Part shown: positions 8,536-17,729 of the stretch, one piece after another
Layout: each line of letters begins with the position of its first letter
Numbering within the stretch: position 1 is the first letter of the stretch
Position numbers and translations under genes: made by a program
Notes under the pieces: generated by a model
The model's input: only the letters and a program-made list of their open reading frames with translations
Databases searched by the model: none
What the model was told of the DNA's origin: nothing
Source: Streptomyces griseochromogenes
GTDB taxonomy: Bacteria > Actinomycetota > Actinomycetes > Streptomycetales > Streptomycetaceae
Assembly: GCF_001542625.1 (NCBI RefSeq)
Contig: NZ_CP016279.1
Span: forward strand, 6,014,001 to 6,078,000
Direction: 5' to 3'
DNA: 64,000 nucleotides

Positions 8536-9696
8536 TCAGGGAGCGGCGGCGAGCTGCTTGCGCCAGCGGGTGAACAGCCGGGGCTGGTTCATCCCGAGTA
8601 CGGCGACCGGCCGACCGGCGCGCCGGTAGACGGCCAGGAAGCAGCGGTCGTCGGTGGTGCCCTCCTCGACCGTCACACTGTCGGCACCGGTGGCATGGCC
8701 GGCGAACTGGATCTTCACTCCGTACTGGTCGGACCAGAAGTACGGCGGCCGGGGCACGCCCGGCTCCGTCGCGCCGTGGGCGAGCAGAGCGGCGACGGCG
8801 GCATCGGGCCGTTCCATCGCGCCGGTCCAGTGCTCGACACGGCGGTGCGCACCGGCGCGTGGGTCGTACCAGTTGGCGCAGTCCCCGACGGCGATCACAC
8901 CGGCCACACCGGTGCGTCCGTCGGCGCCGCACTTCACGCCGTTGTCGAGTTCGATGCCGGACCCCCGCAGCCAGTCGACGCAGGGACGCGCGCCGACACC
9001 GACGACGACCGTGTCGGCGGGAACGCCGCGGCCGTTCTCCAGCAGCACGGCGTCGACCCGGTGCTCCCCGCTCAGCCCCTTGACCCCGACTCCGCACAGG
9101 AGCCGTACGCCGTGGTCCGCGTGGAGTGCGGAGACGATGCCGCCCATGGTCTCGCCGAGCGGCCCCGCCAGGGGTGTCGGCGCCGCCTCGACGACGGTGA
9201 CGTCGAGTCCCAGGGCGTACGCGGTGGAGGCGACCTCGGCTCCGATGAACCCACCGCCGATCACCACCAGCCGACCGCCCCGGGCGAGGTCGTCACGCAG
9301 GGCCCGGGCGTCGTCCAGGGTGCGCAGCACGTGCACGCCGGCCAGGCCGTCGGTGCCGGGCAGCGTGCGCGCGGCCGCACCGGTCGCGATCACCACGCCG
9401 TCGGCGCGTATGTCCCGGCCGTCGGCGAGCCGGATCGCCCGCTCGGCGCGGTCGAGCCCGGTGGCACGGGTGCCGAGCACCCACTCCGCCCGCAGGTCCT
9501 CGTCGTCCCGTTCCAGTGCCAGGTCCGCTTCGCCGATGGCACCGGCCAGGAACTCCTTGGACAGCGGCGGTCTGTCGTACGGGCGGTGCGGCTCGTCGCC
9601 GATGACGACCAGCCGCCCGTCGTACCCCTGTTTGCGCAGCGAGCGCGCGGCCGACAGGCCGGCGAGCGAGGCGCCGACCACGGCCACGGTCCTCAC
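8536..9696 (-). CDS. FAD-dependent ferredoxin reductase for the Rieske oxygenase
   Basis: This 386-residue NAD(P)H:ferredoxin reductase belongs to the rubredoxin/putidaredoxin reductase type. Two Rossmann motifs are visible: VAVVGASLAGLSAARSLR for FAD at the N-terminus and VVIGGGFIGAEVAS for NAD(P)H near 145. The FAD-binding GVIAVGDCANW and a C-terminal dimerisation domain with the usual PYFWSDQYG follow. The GTG start at 9694-9696 overlaps the ferredoxin stop (GTGA), showing coupled translation, and the frame continuing upstream is therefore not used. It should pass electrons from NAD(P)H to the adjacent Rieske ferredoxin. The partner assignment rests on operon position. Confidence 0.9.
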   Translation of the reverse strand: MRTVAVVGASLAGLSAARSLRKQGYDGRLVVIGDEPHRPYDRPPLSKEFLAGAIGEADLALERDDEDLRAEWVLGTRATGLDRAERAIRLADGRDIRADGVVIATGAAARTLPGTDGLAGVHVLRTLDDARALRDDLARGGRLVVIGGGFIGAEVASTAYALGLDVTVVEAAPTPLAGPLGETMGGIVSALHADHGVRLLCGVGVKGLSGEHRVDAVLLENGRGVPADTVVVGVGARPCVDWLRGSGIELDNGVKCGADGRTGVAGVIAVGDCANWYDPRAGAHRRVEHWTGAMERPDAAVAALLAHGATEPGVPRPPYFWSDQYGVKIQFAGHATGADSVTVEEGTTDDRCFLAVYRRAGRPVAVLGMNQPRLFTRWRKQLAAAP

Positions 9697-10055
9697 GCGG
9701 GGCCTCCGGCCAGGCGGGCGGCGATACAGGGCGGAAGGTTGGGAGCCTCCGTCGAGATCCGCACATGGATCATGCCGTCCTCGACGACGACCTCGTGGGT
9801 ACGGACCGGGAGCTTGGCCGGAGGAGCGTCGACGGCGCCGGTCCTGAGGTCGAACTTCGAGGCGTGCAGCGGGCATTCCACCTCACAGCCCTCCAGCCAG
9901 CCATCGGCGAGCGAGGCGTCCTGGTGGGTGCAGGTGTCGTCGATGGCGAAGAGCTCGCCGTCATCGGTGTGGAACACCGAGACCGGTGGGTCGATGTCGA
10001 GCCGGTGGGCCTCGCCTCGCGGCAGATCCGCGAGTCGGCACGCGGGAATCATCAT
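9693..10055 (-). CDS. Rieske [2Fe-2S] ferredoxin
   Basis: A 120-residue soluble Rieske ferredoxin. The cluster ligands are seen as CTHQDASLADG and CPLHASKFDL, the C-x-H ... C-x2-H pattern. It begins MMIPACRL behind GAGGTG. It is the first gene of a coupled run with the reductase and, after 90 bp, the oxygenase, so it should carry electrons to the oxygenase. Its promoter holds the second perfect TTGCG-N5-CGCAA palindrome and the 13-bp box shared with betA. Confidence 0.9.
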   Translation of the reverse strand: MMIPACRLADLPRGEAHRLDIDPPVSVFHTDDGELFAIDDTCTHQDASLADGWLEGCEVECPLHASKFDLRTGAVDAPPAKLPVRTHEVVVEDGMIHVRISTEAPNLPPCIAARLAGGPA

Positions 10056-10064
10056 GACACCTCG

Positions 10065-10098
10065 GTGCGTATAGCGAAACGGATTGCGATTAGCGCAA
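10065..10098. promoter_or_regulatory. Operator region of the Rieske ferredoxin-reductase operon
   Basis: The palindrome TTGCG-ATTAG-CGCAA is at 10084-10098 and the 13-mer GTGCGTATAGCGA at 10065-10077, the exact complement of the box at 6382-6394. On the minus strand TTGCGC and CTATAC are spaced 18 bp and look like -35/-10 elements covered by the operator. Confidence 0.65.
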
Positions 10099-10240
10099 CG
10101 TCAGTCTGGGGGCCGCCCGGAACCGTTGTCAAGGCGTCCACGGGCCGGGAAGAGCCGGTTGCGACGACTGCTTTCCGCGCAGGTCAAAGCGCCCCCGGAC
10201 GATGAGCGTGAGCAGGCGGAACGGATGCTGTGCGGGGCGG

Positions 10241-10873
10241 TCAGAAGCCGCGGTCGATCCACGCCTGAAGGTGCGGCGCCTCGGCGCCGATGGTGGTGGT
10301 CTCCCCGTGACCGGTGTGCACCACGGTGGCCTCGGGCAGCGTGAGCAGCCGTTCCCGGATCGAGTCGATGATGGTGGGGAAGTGGCTGTACGACCTTCCT
10401 GTCGCGCCCGGACCGCCCGCGAACAGGGTGTCACCGCTGAAGAGCGCGGTGAGGTCCGGGGCGTGCAGGCAGACGGCTCCGGGCGCGTGGCCGGGGGTGT
10501 GCAACACGGTCAGCCGGGTGTCCGCGACGGTGAGGGTCTGCCCGTCGGCCAGTTCGCCGTCGGGCGTCCGGTCGGGATGGGTCTGCTTCCACAGCGGCAG
10601 ATCGTCGGGATGCAGCAGGATCGGTGCGCCGGTGCGGGCGGCGAGGTCGGGTGCGGCGTCGATGTGGTCGTTGTGCGCGTGGGTGCACACGATCGCGCGC
10701 AGGGCGCGTCCGCCGAGGGCCCGGACGATGGCGTCGGCGTCATGGGCCGCGTCCACGACGACCGCCTCGCTGTCGTCGCCCACGATCCAGACGTTGTTGT
10801 CGACCTCCCAGGTGCCGCCGTCCAGCGAGAACGTCCCCGAGGTGACGAGACGTTCGATGCGCGCGCCGGCCAT
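10241..10873 (-). CDS. MBL-fold hydrolase coupled to mycothiol-dependent formaldehyde dehydrogenase
   Basis: A 210-residue metallo-beta-lactamase-fold hydrolase of the glyoxalase-II type. The metal-binding motif THAHNDHIDAA is near 64-74, with later HTPGHAPG, FSGDTLF and a C-terminal HTGHGETT supplying further ligands. ATG 10871-10873 overlaps the stop of the formaldehyde dehydrogenase gene, so the pair is co-translated. In many actinobacteria this pairing handles S-formylmycothiol, and hydrolysis of the thioester to formate and mycothiol is the likely reaction. The metal centre is clear; the thioester substrate is inferred from the partner. Confidence 0.88.
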   Translation of the reverse strand: MAGARIERLVTSGTFSLDGGTWEVDNNVWIVGDDSEAVVVDAAHDADAIVRALGGRALRAIVCTHAHNDHIDAAPDLAARTGAPILLHPDDLPLWKQTHPDRTPDGELADGQTLTVADTRLTVLHTPGHAPGAVCLHAPDLTALFSGDTLFAGGPGATGRSYSHFPTIIDSIRERLLTLPEATVVHTGHGETTTIGAEAPHLQAWIDRGF

Positions 10874-11958
10874 CAGAGGACCACCACCGAGCGCAGGACG
10901 TCGCCGTGGTGCATCCGCTCGAAGGCCTTCTCGACGTCGTCCAGGGCGATGGTCTCCGTGACGAAGGCGTCCAGGTCCAGGCGGCCCTGGAGATACAGGT
11001 CGATGAGCATGGGGAAGTCGCGGGAGGGCAGGCAGTCGCCGTACCAGGACGACTTCAGCGATCCGCCCCGGCCGAAGACGTCGAGGAGGGGCAGTTCCAG
11101 CTTCATCTCGGGGGTGGGCACCCCTACGAGCACGACGGTGCCGGCCAGGTCGCGGGCGTAGAAGGCCTGCCGGTACGTCTCCGGCCGGCCGACCGCCTCG
11201 ATGACGACGTCGGCGCCGAAGCCGCCGGTCAGCTCCCGGACCGCGTCGACGGGATCGGTCTCCTTGGAGTTGACCGTGTGGGTCGCGCCCAGCTTCCTGG
11301 CCGTGGCCAGTTTGCGGTCGTCGATGTCCACCGCGATGATCCTGGCCGCGCCCGCAAGGCGAGCCCCGGCGATCGCCGCGTCCCCGACTCCGCCGCAGCC
11401 GATGACCGCCACGCTGTCCCCGCGCCCCACTTGGCCGGTGTTGATCGCCGCGCCGATGCCCGCCATCACCCCGCAGCCCAGCAGCCCGGCGGCGGCAGCC
11501 GACGCGGCCCGGTCCACCTTGGTGCACTGCCCGGCCGCCACCAGCGTCTTCTCGGCGAAGGCGCCGATGCCCAGAGCGGGCGAGAGTTCCGTGCCGTCGG
11601 TCAGGGTCATCTTCTGCTTCGCGTTGTGGGTGGCGAAGCAGTACCAGGGCCGGCCACGCAGGCACGCTCGGCAGTTTCCGCACACGGCGCGCCAGTTGAG
11701 GACGACGAAGTCTCCGGGTGCCACCTCCGTGACACCCTCACCGACCGACTCCACCACACCCGCCGCCTCATGCCCGAGCAGGAAGGGGAAGTCGTCGCTG
11801 ATGCCGCCCTCGCGGTAGTGCAGATCGGTGTGGCAGACGCCGCAGGCCTCGACCTTGACCAGCGCCTCACCCGGACCGGGGTCGGGCACGACGATCGTCT
11901 CCAGACTGACGGGGGCGCCCTTGCTCCGTGCGACGACGGCACGAACCTGGTGAGTCAT
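10873..11958 (-). CDS. S-(hydroxymethyl)mycothiol dehydrogenase
   Basis: A zinc-dependent medium-chain dehydrogenase of 361 residues that oxidises the formaldehyde-mycothiol adduct. Catalytic zinc ligands are in [14 protein letters not shown] and GHEAAG. The structural zinc loop is [15 protein letters not shown] and the NAD fold motif is [14 protein letters not shown] 11956-11958 is chosen because GAGGA precedes it by six bases; a GTG two codons earlier is possible. This closes the local pathway, because the Rieske demethylase releases formaldehyde and this enzyme with the downstream hydrolase converts it to formate. Mycothiol dependence follows from family resemblance and from the actinobacterial host. 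Confidence 0.9.
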   Translation of the reverse strand: MTHQVRAVVARSKGAPVSLETIVVPDPGPGEALVKVEACGVCHTDLHYREGGISDDFPFLLGHEAAGVVESVGEGVTEVAPGDFVVLNWRAVCGNCRACLRGRPWYCFATHNAKQKMTLTDGTELSPALGIGAFAEKTLVAAGQCTKVDRAASAAAAGLLGCGVMAGIGAAINTGQVGRGDSVAVIGCGGVGDAAIAGARLAGAARIIAVDIDDRKLATARKLGATHTVNSKETDPVDAVRELTGGFGADVVIEAVGRPETYRQAFYARDLAGTVVLVGVPTPEMKLELPLLDVFGRGGSLKSSWYGDCLPSRDFPMLIDLYLQGRLDLDAFVTETIALDDVEKAFERMHHGDVLRSVVVL

Positions 11959-12391
11959 GGTCACTCCTCGGCTGGCTCAGAGTCGAGATGTTGCTCATTA
12001 CGGCACACATCTCACGTGTCGCAACACAGCATCGTGGAGCACCCGGGCGGCGGTCAAGGATCCGTATGCGCCTGTGCGCGAAATCCGAGGGTGCGCAGAC
12101 GAAGGGCGCACACCCGATCCCCGAGGCCGAGGGGCTGGGCCTTCGAACGCGTCCCGATGAGCGCCCCGAGCCGGGCTTGGCCAGATCGCGACAGCCGTGG
12201 GATGCGAGGTGCGCGGAAACACCGGAAACCCGAGGTCGCGCCGTACGAAACGGTACTCGGGCCACCGGTTCGAGCTCGGGCACGACCGCCTCGCCGCGCG
12301 GCACAGCCGGGGTCGCCGTCGGCACGGGTCGCCGGCCGGTTCGGACCGCTTGGATCGGATGGAGGCGGGCGAGCGCCCGTTGCCCTGACCT
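11959..12391. other. Intergenic region, no recognisable gene
   Basis: Neither strand gives a protein that resembles a family. An inverted repeat GTGTCGCAACAC at 12016-12027 contains a TTGCG half-site and lies about 58 bp before the formaldehyde dehydrogenase start, so it may be part of that promoter. The remainder is unexplained. Confidence 0.5.
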
Positions 12392-12970
12392 CTACTCCGC
12401 CGCCACGATGCGCTCCACCGCGGCCGTCACCAACTGCGCGCGCTCTGCCTCCGTGAACACGTCCGGCAAAGTGAGCTGCTCGACGATCAGCCAGTTCAGA
12501 GCCAGTATGAGCAGCTTGACGGCCATGGCATCGCCGGGGAGACCGGACGCCTCGTGGTAGGCGACGTTCGCGTCGATGTCGGCCCGGACCCGCTCGGTGA
12601 GGATCTTGCGCAGTCCGGGGCGGCGGGTGCTCTCGAGGCGGAGTTCGAGCAGTGCCAGATAGCCGGTGCGGAAGGAGGCGACGCGGCCGACGAGTTCACG
12701 CATCAGCTCGGCGTAGGTTTCCCGGTCGCGGCCGGCTGTCCGCTGGCGGGCGATGGTGTCCTTGTCGGGCTGCAGCCGCTCATAGACGCGCGCACCGGCC
12801 TGAGTGAGCAAATCGTCGCGATTGGCGAAGTAGTTGGACGCGGTGCCGACGGGTACGGCGGCCTCGGTGTCCACTGCCCGGAACGTCAGGCCCCGTGCAC
12901 CCTCCCTGGCCAGCACCTCGATAGCGGCGTCCACGAGGGCGGCGCGCCGCTCGTCGTTCCGTCTCGCCAC
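12392..12970 (-). CDS. TetR-family regulator
   Basis: A 192-residue one-component repressor. The N-terminal HTH covers about 1-50 (RRAALVDAAIEVLAREG ... VPVGTASNYFANRDDLL). The all-helical ligand domain includes the TetR C-terminal stretch RTGYLALLELRLESTRRPGL. The frame opens at GTG 12979, but GTG 12970 is preferred because GGAG precedes it by 8 nt. No operator was identified. The gene is on the same strand as the TetR at 13013 and downstream of it. The target and ligand are unknown. Confidence 0.85.
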   Translation of the reverse strand: MARRNDERRAALVDAAIEVLAREGARGLTFRAVDTEAAVPVGTASNYFANRDDLLTQAGARVYERLQPDKDTIARQRTAGRDRETYAELMRELVGRVASFRTGYLALLELRLESTRRPGLRKILTERVRADIDANVAYHEASGLPGDAMAVKLLILALNWLIVEQLTLPDVFTEAERAQLVTAAVERIVAAE

Positions 12971-13012
12971 TGACACCACTCCATGCGCAGCACTACACCC
13001 GGACCACTTCAG

Positions 13013-13624
13013 TCAGAGTACTGGATGGGAGCCTTCGGAGATGCGGGGGGAAGCGACCTCACCGCCCATGGTCACAGCCTTGAGCTCGTTCAGCGATTCC
13101 CTCATCAGCTGCGACATCTCGCGTTCCTCGGACGCCGCGATCCAGCGCTCGAAGCCGATCTTGAAGACGGCGACCCCCGCCTCCGCGGCGAGGCTCGCGG
13201 CCGGCTCCGCGACGCCGCGCCGACGCAGGGTCTCGGCGAGCGCGGCCGACAGCGTGGCGAGCTTGATCAGCTCGCGCTCCCGGAGTTCCGCGTTCGCCGT
13301 GATCACAGCATGTCGTTGGCGCGCGTACTCGCGCCGGTCGACGAACACCTCCGAGACCGCGTCAAGTCCCGCCGCCAGCGCATCGACCGGCGCCACGGAC
13401 TCCGCAGCACCCGCGACGGCCCGCACGAACAGCTCCTGCAGGTCACCGGAGCCGGCGAACAGCACCTCGCGCTTGTCGGCGTAGTGCCGGAAGAAGGTCC
13501 GCTCCGTGAGCCCGGCCCGTTTGGCGATCTCCGCCACGGTGGTCTGCTCGTACCCGCGCTCGCTGTACAGCTCCAACGCCGCTGTCGCCAGGCGTCCGCG
13601 CGCGTCCGGCTCCCATCTACCCAT
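13013..13624 (-). CDS. TetR-family regulator of the divergent epimerase-like gene
   Basis: A 203-residue TetR protein with the HTH at about 8-57 (ARGRLATAALELYSERG, RAGLTERTFFRHYADKREVLF), helical ligand domain after. It is divergent from the NAD-dependent epimerase at 13709, with two adjacent pseudo-palindromes between the start codons. The TetR would therefore repress both itself and the epimerase, and release them when its ligand binds. No strong ribosome-binding site precedes the ATG. The ligand cannot be predicted. Confidence 0.88.
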   Translation of the reverse strand: MGRWEPDARGRLATAALELYSERGYEQTTVAEIAKRAGLTERTFFRHYADKREVLFAGSGDLQELFVRAVAGAAESVAPVDALAAGLDAVSEVFVDRREYARQRHAVITANAELRERELIKLATLSAALAETLRRRGVAEPAASLAAEAGVAVFKIGFERWIAASEEREMSQLMRESLNELKAVTMGGEVASPRISEGSHPVL

Positions 13625-13638
13625 GCGCAGATCTTACG

Positions 13639-13690
13639 TGATGACAGTCTCTGACATCAGGTGTACTGTCGATGTCAGTAACTGACATCA
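13639..13690. promoter_or_regulatory. Tandem TetR operators
   Basis: Two matching pseudo-palindromes: TGATGACAG-TCT-CTGACATCA at 13639-13659 and GATGTCAG-TAA-CTGACATCA at 13671-13690. Their centres are about 31 bp apart, roughly three helical turns, which places two repressor dimers on the same DNA face. They fill the 84-bp gap between the divergent starts. Confidence 0.75.
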
Positions 13691-13708
13691 GTAGATCGGG
13701 GCACTCCC

Positions 13709-14632
13709 ATGCGCATCTTCGTGACCGGCGCGTCCGGCTGGATCGGCTCAGCAGTCGTTCCCGAACTCATCGACGCGGGGCACCAGGTCCTCGGGCTCGC
13801 CCGCTCCGACGCCTCGGCCGCCGCACTCTCCCAGGCCGGGGCCGAGGCCGTCCGGGGCACCATCGACGACCTCGACGTCCTGAGGAACGCGGCCGCCGCG
13901 TCCGACGGGGTGATCCACCTCGCCTTCAAACACGACATCGCCTTCTCGGGCGACTTCCGGGGCGCCGCCGAGGCCGATCGCCGAGCGGTCGACGCCTTCG
14001 GCGACGCCCTCGCCGACTCCGGCCGTCCCTTCGTCCTCGCCTCCGGTCTGGCCGGGATCGCACCCGGGCGTGTGGCGAGTGAGCGGGACATGCCCGCGCT
14101 CGACGGCTCGCCGATCTCGACCCGGGCGGCCACCGCACAGGCGGTCCTCGCACTCGCGTCGCGCGGCGTGCGCTCGTCCGTGGTGCGGCTCTCCCCCACC
14201 TGCCACGGCGAGGGCGACAACGGTTTCATGGCAACCCTGGTCGCCCTGGCCCGCGCCAAGGGTGTCTCCGGCTACATCGGCGACGGGGCCAATCGCTGGC
14301 CGGCCGTCCACCGGTTCGACGCCGCACGGCTGTTCCGGCTGGCGGTCGAGAAGGCTCCCGCCGGATCGGTGCTGCACGGGGTCGCGGAAGAGGGTGTGGC
14401 GATCCGCGACGTCGCCGAGGTGATCGGCCGTCACCTCGACGTGCCGGTGACCTCCGTGCTCCCGGGGGCCGCGGCCGAACACTTCACGTGGCTGAGCGCC
14501 TTCCTCGGTCACGACGTCCCGGCGTCCAGCGCCCTCACCCGCGAACTGCTGGGCTGGAAACCGACCCACCCCGGCCTTCTCCCCGACCTCGAGAAGGGGC
14601 ACTACTTCCGCCTCCCGGCCACCACGGACTGA
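13709..14632 (+). CDS. NAD-dependent epimerase/dehydratase family (extended SDR) protein
   Basis: This 307-residue protein has an N-terminal Rossmann motif [17 protein letters not shown], an NAD-binding acidic stretch near GTIDDLD and later [14 protein letters not shown], as in NAD(P)-dependent nucleotide-sugar-epimerase-like reductases. The catalytic Tyr-Lys pair usual for the family is not obvious ([12 protein letters not shown] is where it would be sought), so it may belong to the group with a changed active site. It is controlled by the divergent TetR, which suggests induction by a xenobiotic or signal. The substrate is unknown. Confidence 0.8.
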   Translation: MRIFVTGASGWIGSAVVPELIDAGHQVLGLARSDASAAALSQAGAEAVRGTIDDLDVLRNAAAASDGVIHLAFKHDIAFSGDFRGAAEADRRAVDAFGDALADSGRPFVLASGLAGIAPGRVASERDMPALDGSPISTRAATAQAVLALASRGVRSSVVRLSPTCHGEGDNGFMATLVALARAKGVSGYIGDGANRWPAVHRFDAARLFRLAVEKAPAGSVLHGVAEEGVAIRDVAEVIGRHLDVPVTSVLPGAAAEHFTWLSAFLGHDVPASSALTRELLGWKPTHPGLLPDLEKGHYFRLPATTD

Positions 14633-14794
14633 CCCGGTCCGGGGCGCCGCCTGCGCGGTGAACGTACGGCGGCACCGCTGTTCCGCCACCGGTACCGGGT
14701 TCCGCGCGGGGGCCCGGCACCGGCGCAGGCACGGATCGTCCGCGTCGTCGGCGGGAAGCCCCCGGTACGGAACGGCCCCTTGCACGGACCGGCG

Positions 14795-14811
14795 CCGGGC
14801 AGAGTGCCCGG
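14795..14811. terminator. Short hairpin between convergent genes
   Basis: CCGGGCA-GAG-TGCCCGG, 7-bp arms with a 3-nt loop, lies between the epimerase stop and the end of the convergent lactate monooxygenase gene. The remaining sequence of the gap (14633-14820) shows nothing else convincing. Confidence 0.4.
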
Positions 14812-14820
14812 GCGTGGGTG

Positions 14821-15981
14821 TCAGGTGAGACGGCGGAGGGCGTCGGGGGTGACGTCGGCGAGGGTGGGATAGCCGTCGACGGCCATGAGCAGGTCGGCCT
14901 CGGCCAGCAGGGACCGCAGCACATGGACGACACCGTCAGTGCCGGCCAGAGTCAGGCCGTAGACATAGGGGCGGCCGATGCCGACCGCGGTGGCACCCAG
15001 GGCAAGGGCCTTGATGATGTCCGGTCCGGTGCGGACCCCGGAGTCGAACAGGACGGGCAGGCCGTCGGCGGCCTCGACCACTTCCGGCAGGGCGTCGAGC
15101 GCGGGCAGGCCGCCGTTGGCCTGCCGGCCGCCGTGGTTGGAGCAGTAGATGCCGTCCACGCCGCCGTCCTTGGCGCGACGGGCGTCATCAGGGTGGCAGA
15201 TGCCCTTGAAGATCAGCGGCAGGTTGGTGATCGACCGCAGCCAGGGAAGGTCGTCCCAGGTCAGGGGGTTGCCGAAGATCTTCGCCCAGTGCATGACCGC
15301 CGCGGCCGGGTCGTCCTCGGGAGCCTTGGCGAGCCGGGAGCGGAAGACCGGGTCGCTGGTGTAGTTGGTCAGGCAGTGGCCGCGCAGCTGGGGGAAGTTG
15401 CCGGCCGTCAGGTCGCGGGGCCGCCAGCCGGTGATCCAGGTGTCGAGGGTGACCACGATGCCCTTGAAGCCCGCCGCCTCGGCCCGGTGGACCAGGCTCT
15501 CGGCCACCTCCCGGTCGGTGGGGGTGTAGAGCTGGAAGAAGCCGGGGGTGTCGCCGAACTCGGCGGCGACCTGCTCCATCGGATCGACGGTCAAGGTGGA
15601 GGCGATCATCGGCACGCCCGTGCGGGCGGCGGCGCGGGCGGCGGCGAGGTCACCGTGGCCGTCCTGGGCACAGAGACCGAGCACGCCGACCGGGGCCATG
15701 AACACCGGCGTGGGCAGGCGCATCCCGAACAGATCGACGGACAGGTCGCGTCGGGTGGGGCTGACCATCATGCGAGGCACGAGGCCCCACTGCTCGAAGG
15801 CGCTGACGTTGGCCCGCTGGGTGTACTCGTTGCCCGCACCGCCGACCACGTAGGAGCGCACCGCCGTCGGCATCGCCGCCTCGGCCGACAGCCGCAGATC
15901 GTCGGACGTCATGGGCAGGCTCGGCAGCACCCCACGCAGTCCGTCGAGGTAGATCTCGTCCTGATAGTCGGCGAAAGCCAT
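14821..15981 (-). CDS. Lactate 2-monooxygenase-like FMN-dependent alpha-hydroxy-acid oxidase
   Basis: A 386-residue TIM-barrel flavoenzyme of the FMN-dependent alpha-hydroxy-acid dehydrogenase family. The catalytic His/Arg motif [22 protein letters not shown] is intact, and the FMN-phosphate segment [19 protein letters not shown] follows. Close resemblance to lactate 2-monooxygenase (decarboxylating lactate to acetate) is shown by the extended loop [22 protein letters not shown] 15979-15981 with GGAGGG seven bases upstream is preferred over a start further out. The AsnC-type regulator is divergent, 109 bp away. Related 2-hydroxy acids are possible substrates. Confidence 0.85.
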   Translation of the reverse strand: MAFADYQDEIYLDGLRGVLPSLPMTSDDLRLSAEAAMPTAVRSYVVGGAGNEYTQRANVSAFEQWGLVPRMMVSPTRRDLSVDLFGMRLPTPVFMAPVGVLGLCAQDGHGDLAAARAAARTGVPMIASTLTVDPMEQVAAEFGDTPGFFQLYTPTDREVAESLVHRAEAAGFKGIVVTLDTWITGWRPRDLTAGNFPQLRGHCLTNYTSDPVFRSRLAKAPEDDPAAAVMHWAKIFGNPLTWDDLPWLRSITNLPLIFKGICHPDDARRAKDGGVDGIYCSNHGGRQANGGLPALDALPEVVEAADGLPVLFDSGVRTGPDIIKALALGATAVGIGRPYVYGLTLAGTDGVVHVLRSLLAEADLLMAVDGYPTLADVTPDALRRLT

Positions 15982-16090
15982 GATGCAGCCCTCCTGTACG
16001 CCCGCCGGGTGCGGCCGCTCGAAGTCCACAATGGGATGGTGGCGCAGGAAAGCCGCCGAAGGCAGGATTCTGGCTCACAAGGCGGGAACT

Positions 16091-17128
16091 ATGCAGGATG
16101 ATGCACCATCGCTGCTGGGAGAGGATGAACTCGCGCTGATCAGCGCCCTGCAGCTGAGGCCGCGGGCCTCATGGACCGAGCTCGGGCGCGCCCTGGGCGT
16201 CGACCCGGTCACGGTCGCTCGCCGCTTCGGCCGTCTGTCCGAGCAGGGCGCCGCCTGGGTGGGGTTCTCACCCGGCCCGCGCCTGTTCGAGCAGATCTGC
16301 GTGGCCTTCGTGGTGATCGACTGCGCGCCGGGAGCGACCGCCCAGGTCGCCCAGGTACTGAGCGCCCACCCCCACATGGTGACGATCGAGCGCGCGGCGA
16401 CCAGCCACGACATCCTCGCCACCGTCGCCGCCCGCGACCTGCCGGCCCTTTCCCGCTACACCCTCGACCTGCTCCCGCACGTTTCCGGAATCGCCGCTGT
16501 GCAGGCCAGGATCGTCACCCACATGTTCACCGAGGGCGGCCGCTGGCGCGTCGCCGCTCTGGCTCCCGGCCAACGCGCCCAGCTGACCGACCCGTCCCCG
16601 GCCCGAGCCCCAGTCGTTGCCCGAGGCGAGATCACCCCGTTCGACCGCGCCCTCGTCGCCCGGCTCGCCCAGGACGGCCGCGCTTCCTACCAGAGCCTGG
16701 CCAACGACCTCGGCGTCAGCCTCTCCACGGCCAAGCGTCGCCTCGAACTGCTCAGCCGCCGCGGCCTCCTGCGGTTCCGCTGCGACTTCGCCCGCCCCCT
16801 CGGCGGCTGGCCCGTCGCGGTCACCCTCTGGGCCAAAGTCCCACCCGCCGAGCTCCCCGAGATCGGCCAGGCACTCGTGCGCCTGCCGGAGACCCGCAAC
16901 TGCGCGGCCGTCAGCGGACCCCACAACCTCATTCTCCAGGCCAGCCTGCATTCCGTCAGCGACGTCCTGCGCCTGGAGATCCAGCTCACCACCGCTCACC
17001 CGAACCTCGACATCGTCGACCGCGTCGTCACCCTTCGCCAGGACAAGCTGCTCGGGCATCTCCTCGACGCCCATGGCCGCTCCGTCGGCGCCGTCCCGCC
17101 CGACCTCTGGGCGGAGCCGACGATGTGA
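16091..17128 (+). CDS. Lrp/AsnC regulator with two tandem AsnC modules
   Basis: A 345-residue protein, about twice the normal AsnC length. Module one has an HTH (about 10-55, SWTELGRALGVDPVTVARRFGRL) and an effector (RAM) domain. Module two begins near 178 with FDRALVARLAQDGRASYQSLANDLGVSLSTAKRRLELL and its own effector domain. It is divergent from the lactate monooxygenase and probably senses a hydroxy- or amino acid. ATG 16091 is used; an upstream open frame into the divergent gene is not supported by a ribosome-binding site. Double AsnC proteins occur widely in Streptomyces. Confidence 0.88.
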   Translation: MQDDAPSLLGEDELALISALQLRPRASWTELGRALGVDPVTVARRFGRLSEQGAAWVGFSPGPRLFEQICVAFVVIDCAPGATAQVAQVLSAHPHMVTIERAATSHDILATVAARDLPALSRYTLDLLPHVSGIAAVQARIVTHMFTEGGRWRVAALAPGQRAQLTDPSPARAPVVARGEITPFDRALVARLAQDGRASYQSLANDLGVSLSTAKRRLELLSRRGLLRFRCDFARPLGGWPVAVTLWAKVPPAELPEIGQALVRLPETRNCAAVSGPHNLILQASLHSVSDVLRLEIQLTTAHPNLDIVDRVVTLRQDKLLGHLLDAHGRSVGAVPPDLWAEPTM

Positions 17129-17729
17129 CGCACCGAGACCAAGAGGTGCAAGGCCGACGCCGGTTCCTGAGCGGAGCCGGGCGTGCGGCGCACTGCACGG
17201 TGCTCGCGTGCGTGGGCCCCGGCGGTCGGTGTCCGGCGAAGTCGAAGTGCGCGTCCGTCACACTGAGCACCGCACCTGTACCGGAGCAGCCGTACCGCGC
17301 AAACGGCAGTCCCGGTCACGAACGACGTGCTGGGGCACCGGAATTCGGGGCTGCCACCGCGCACGGGCAGCACCCACGGCGCCGCCGACAGCTCGGACGA
17401 CGCCCCCTCTCGCGTCCGCGGAGCGGGAACATGCTCCGGCCGCGGGCACCCTCGTATCCGTGCGGTTCGTGGTGGAGGCTGCCGTTGGGCCAGTCGCTCC
17501 ACACGAGCGCGAACACCGCGGCGGACTCACCCGGACCGCGCCATGCGAGGTTCCCAGCCCAGCGGCGAGGACGGATCCCTCCGTGTGGCAGTCGAAGCGC
17601 TTGGCCGCTTTCCACGTTCATCGGCGCCTCGAGTCGCGGCACACCGGTTCGAGGCGCACGATGACTGCAGGGGGACTCTGCCCCGTGCGGCGGGGATCAG
17701 TGCGCGGGGCCTGGCCGAGGAGGTCAGCC
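17129..17729. other. 600-bp gap without a recognisable gene
   Basis: Several frames are open, but none gives a protein I recognise and all have shadow-like composition rich in Arg, Pro and Ser. A minus-strand stretch around 17470-17560 reads smoothly (WRGPGESAAVFALVWSD...) and might be a fossil, but no family was recognised. The last ~30 bases hold the ribosome-binding site GAGGAGGT of the next gene. Confidence 0.4.
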
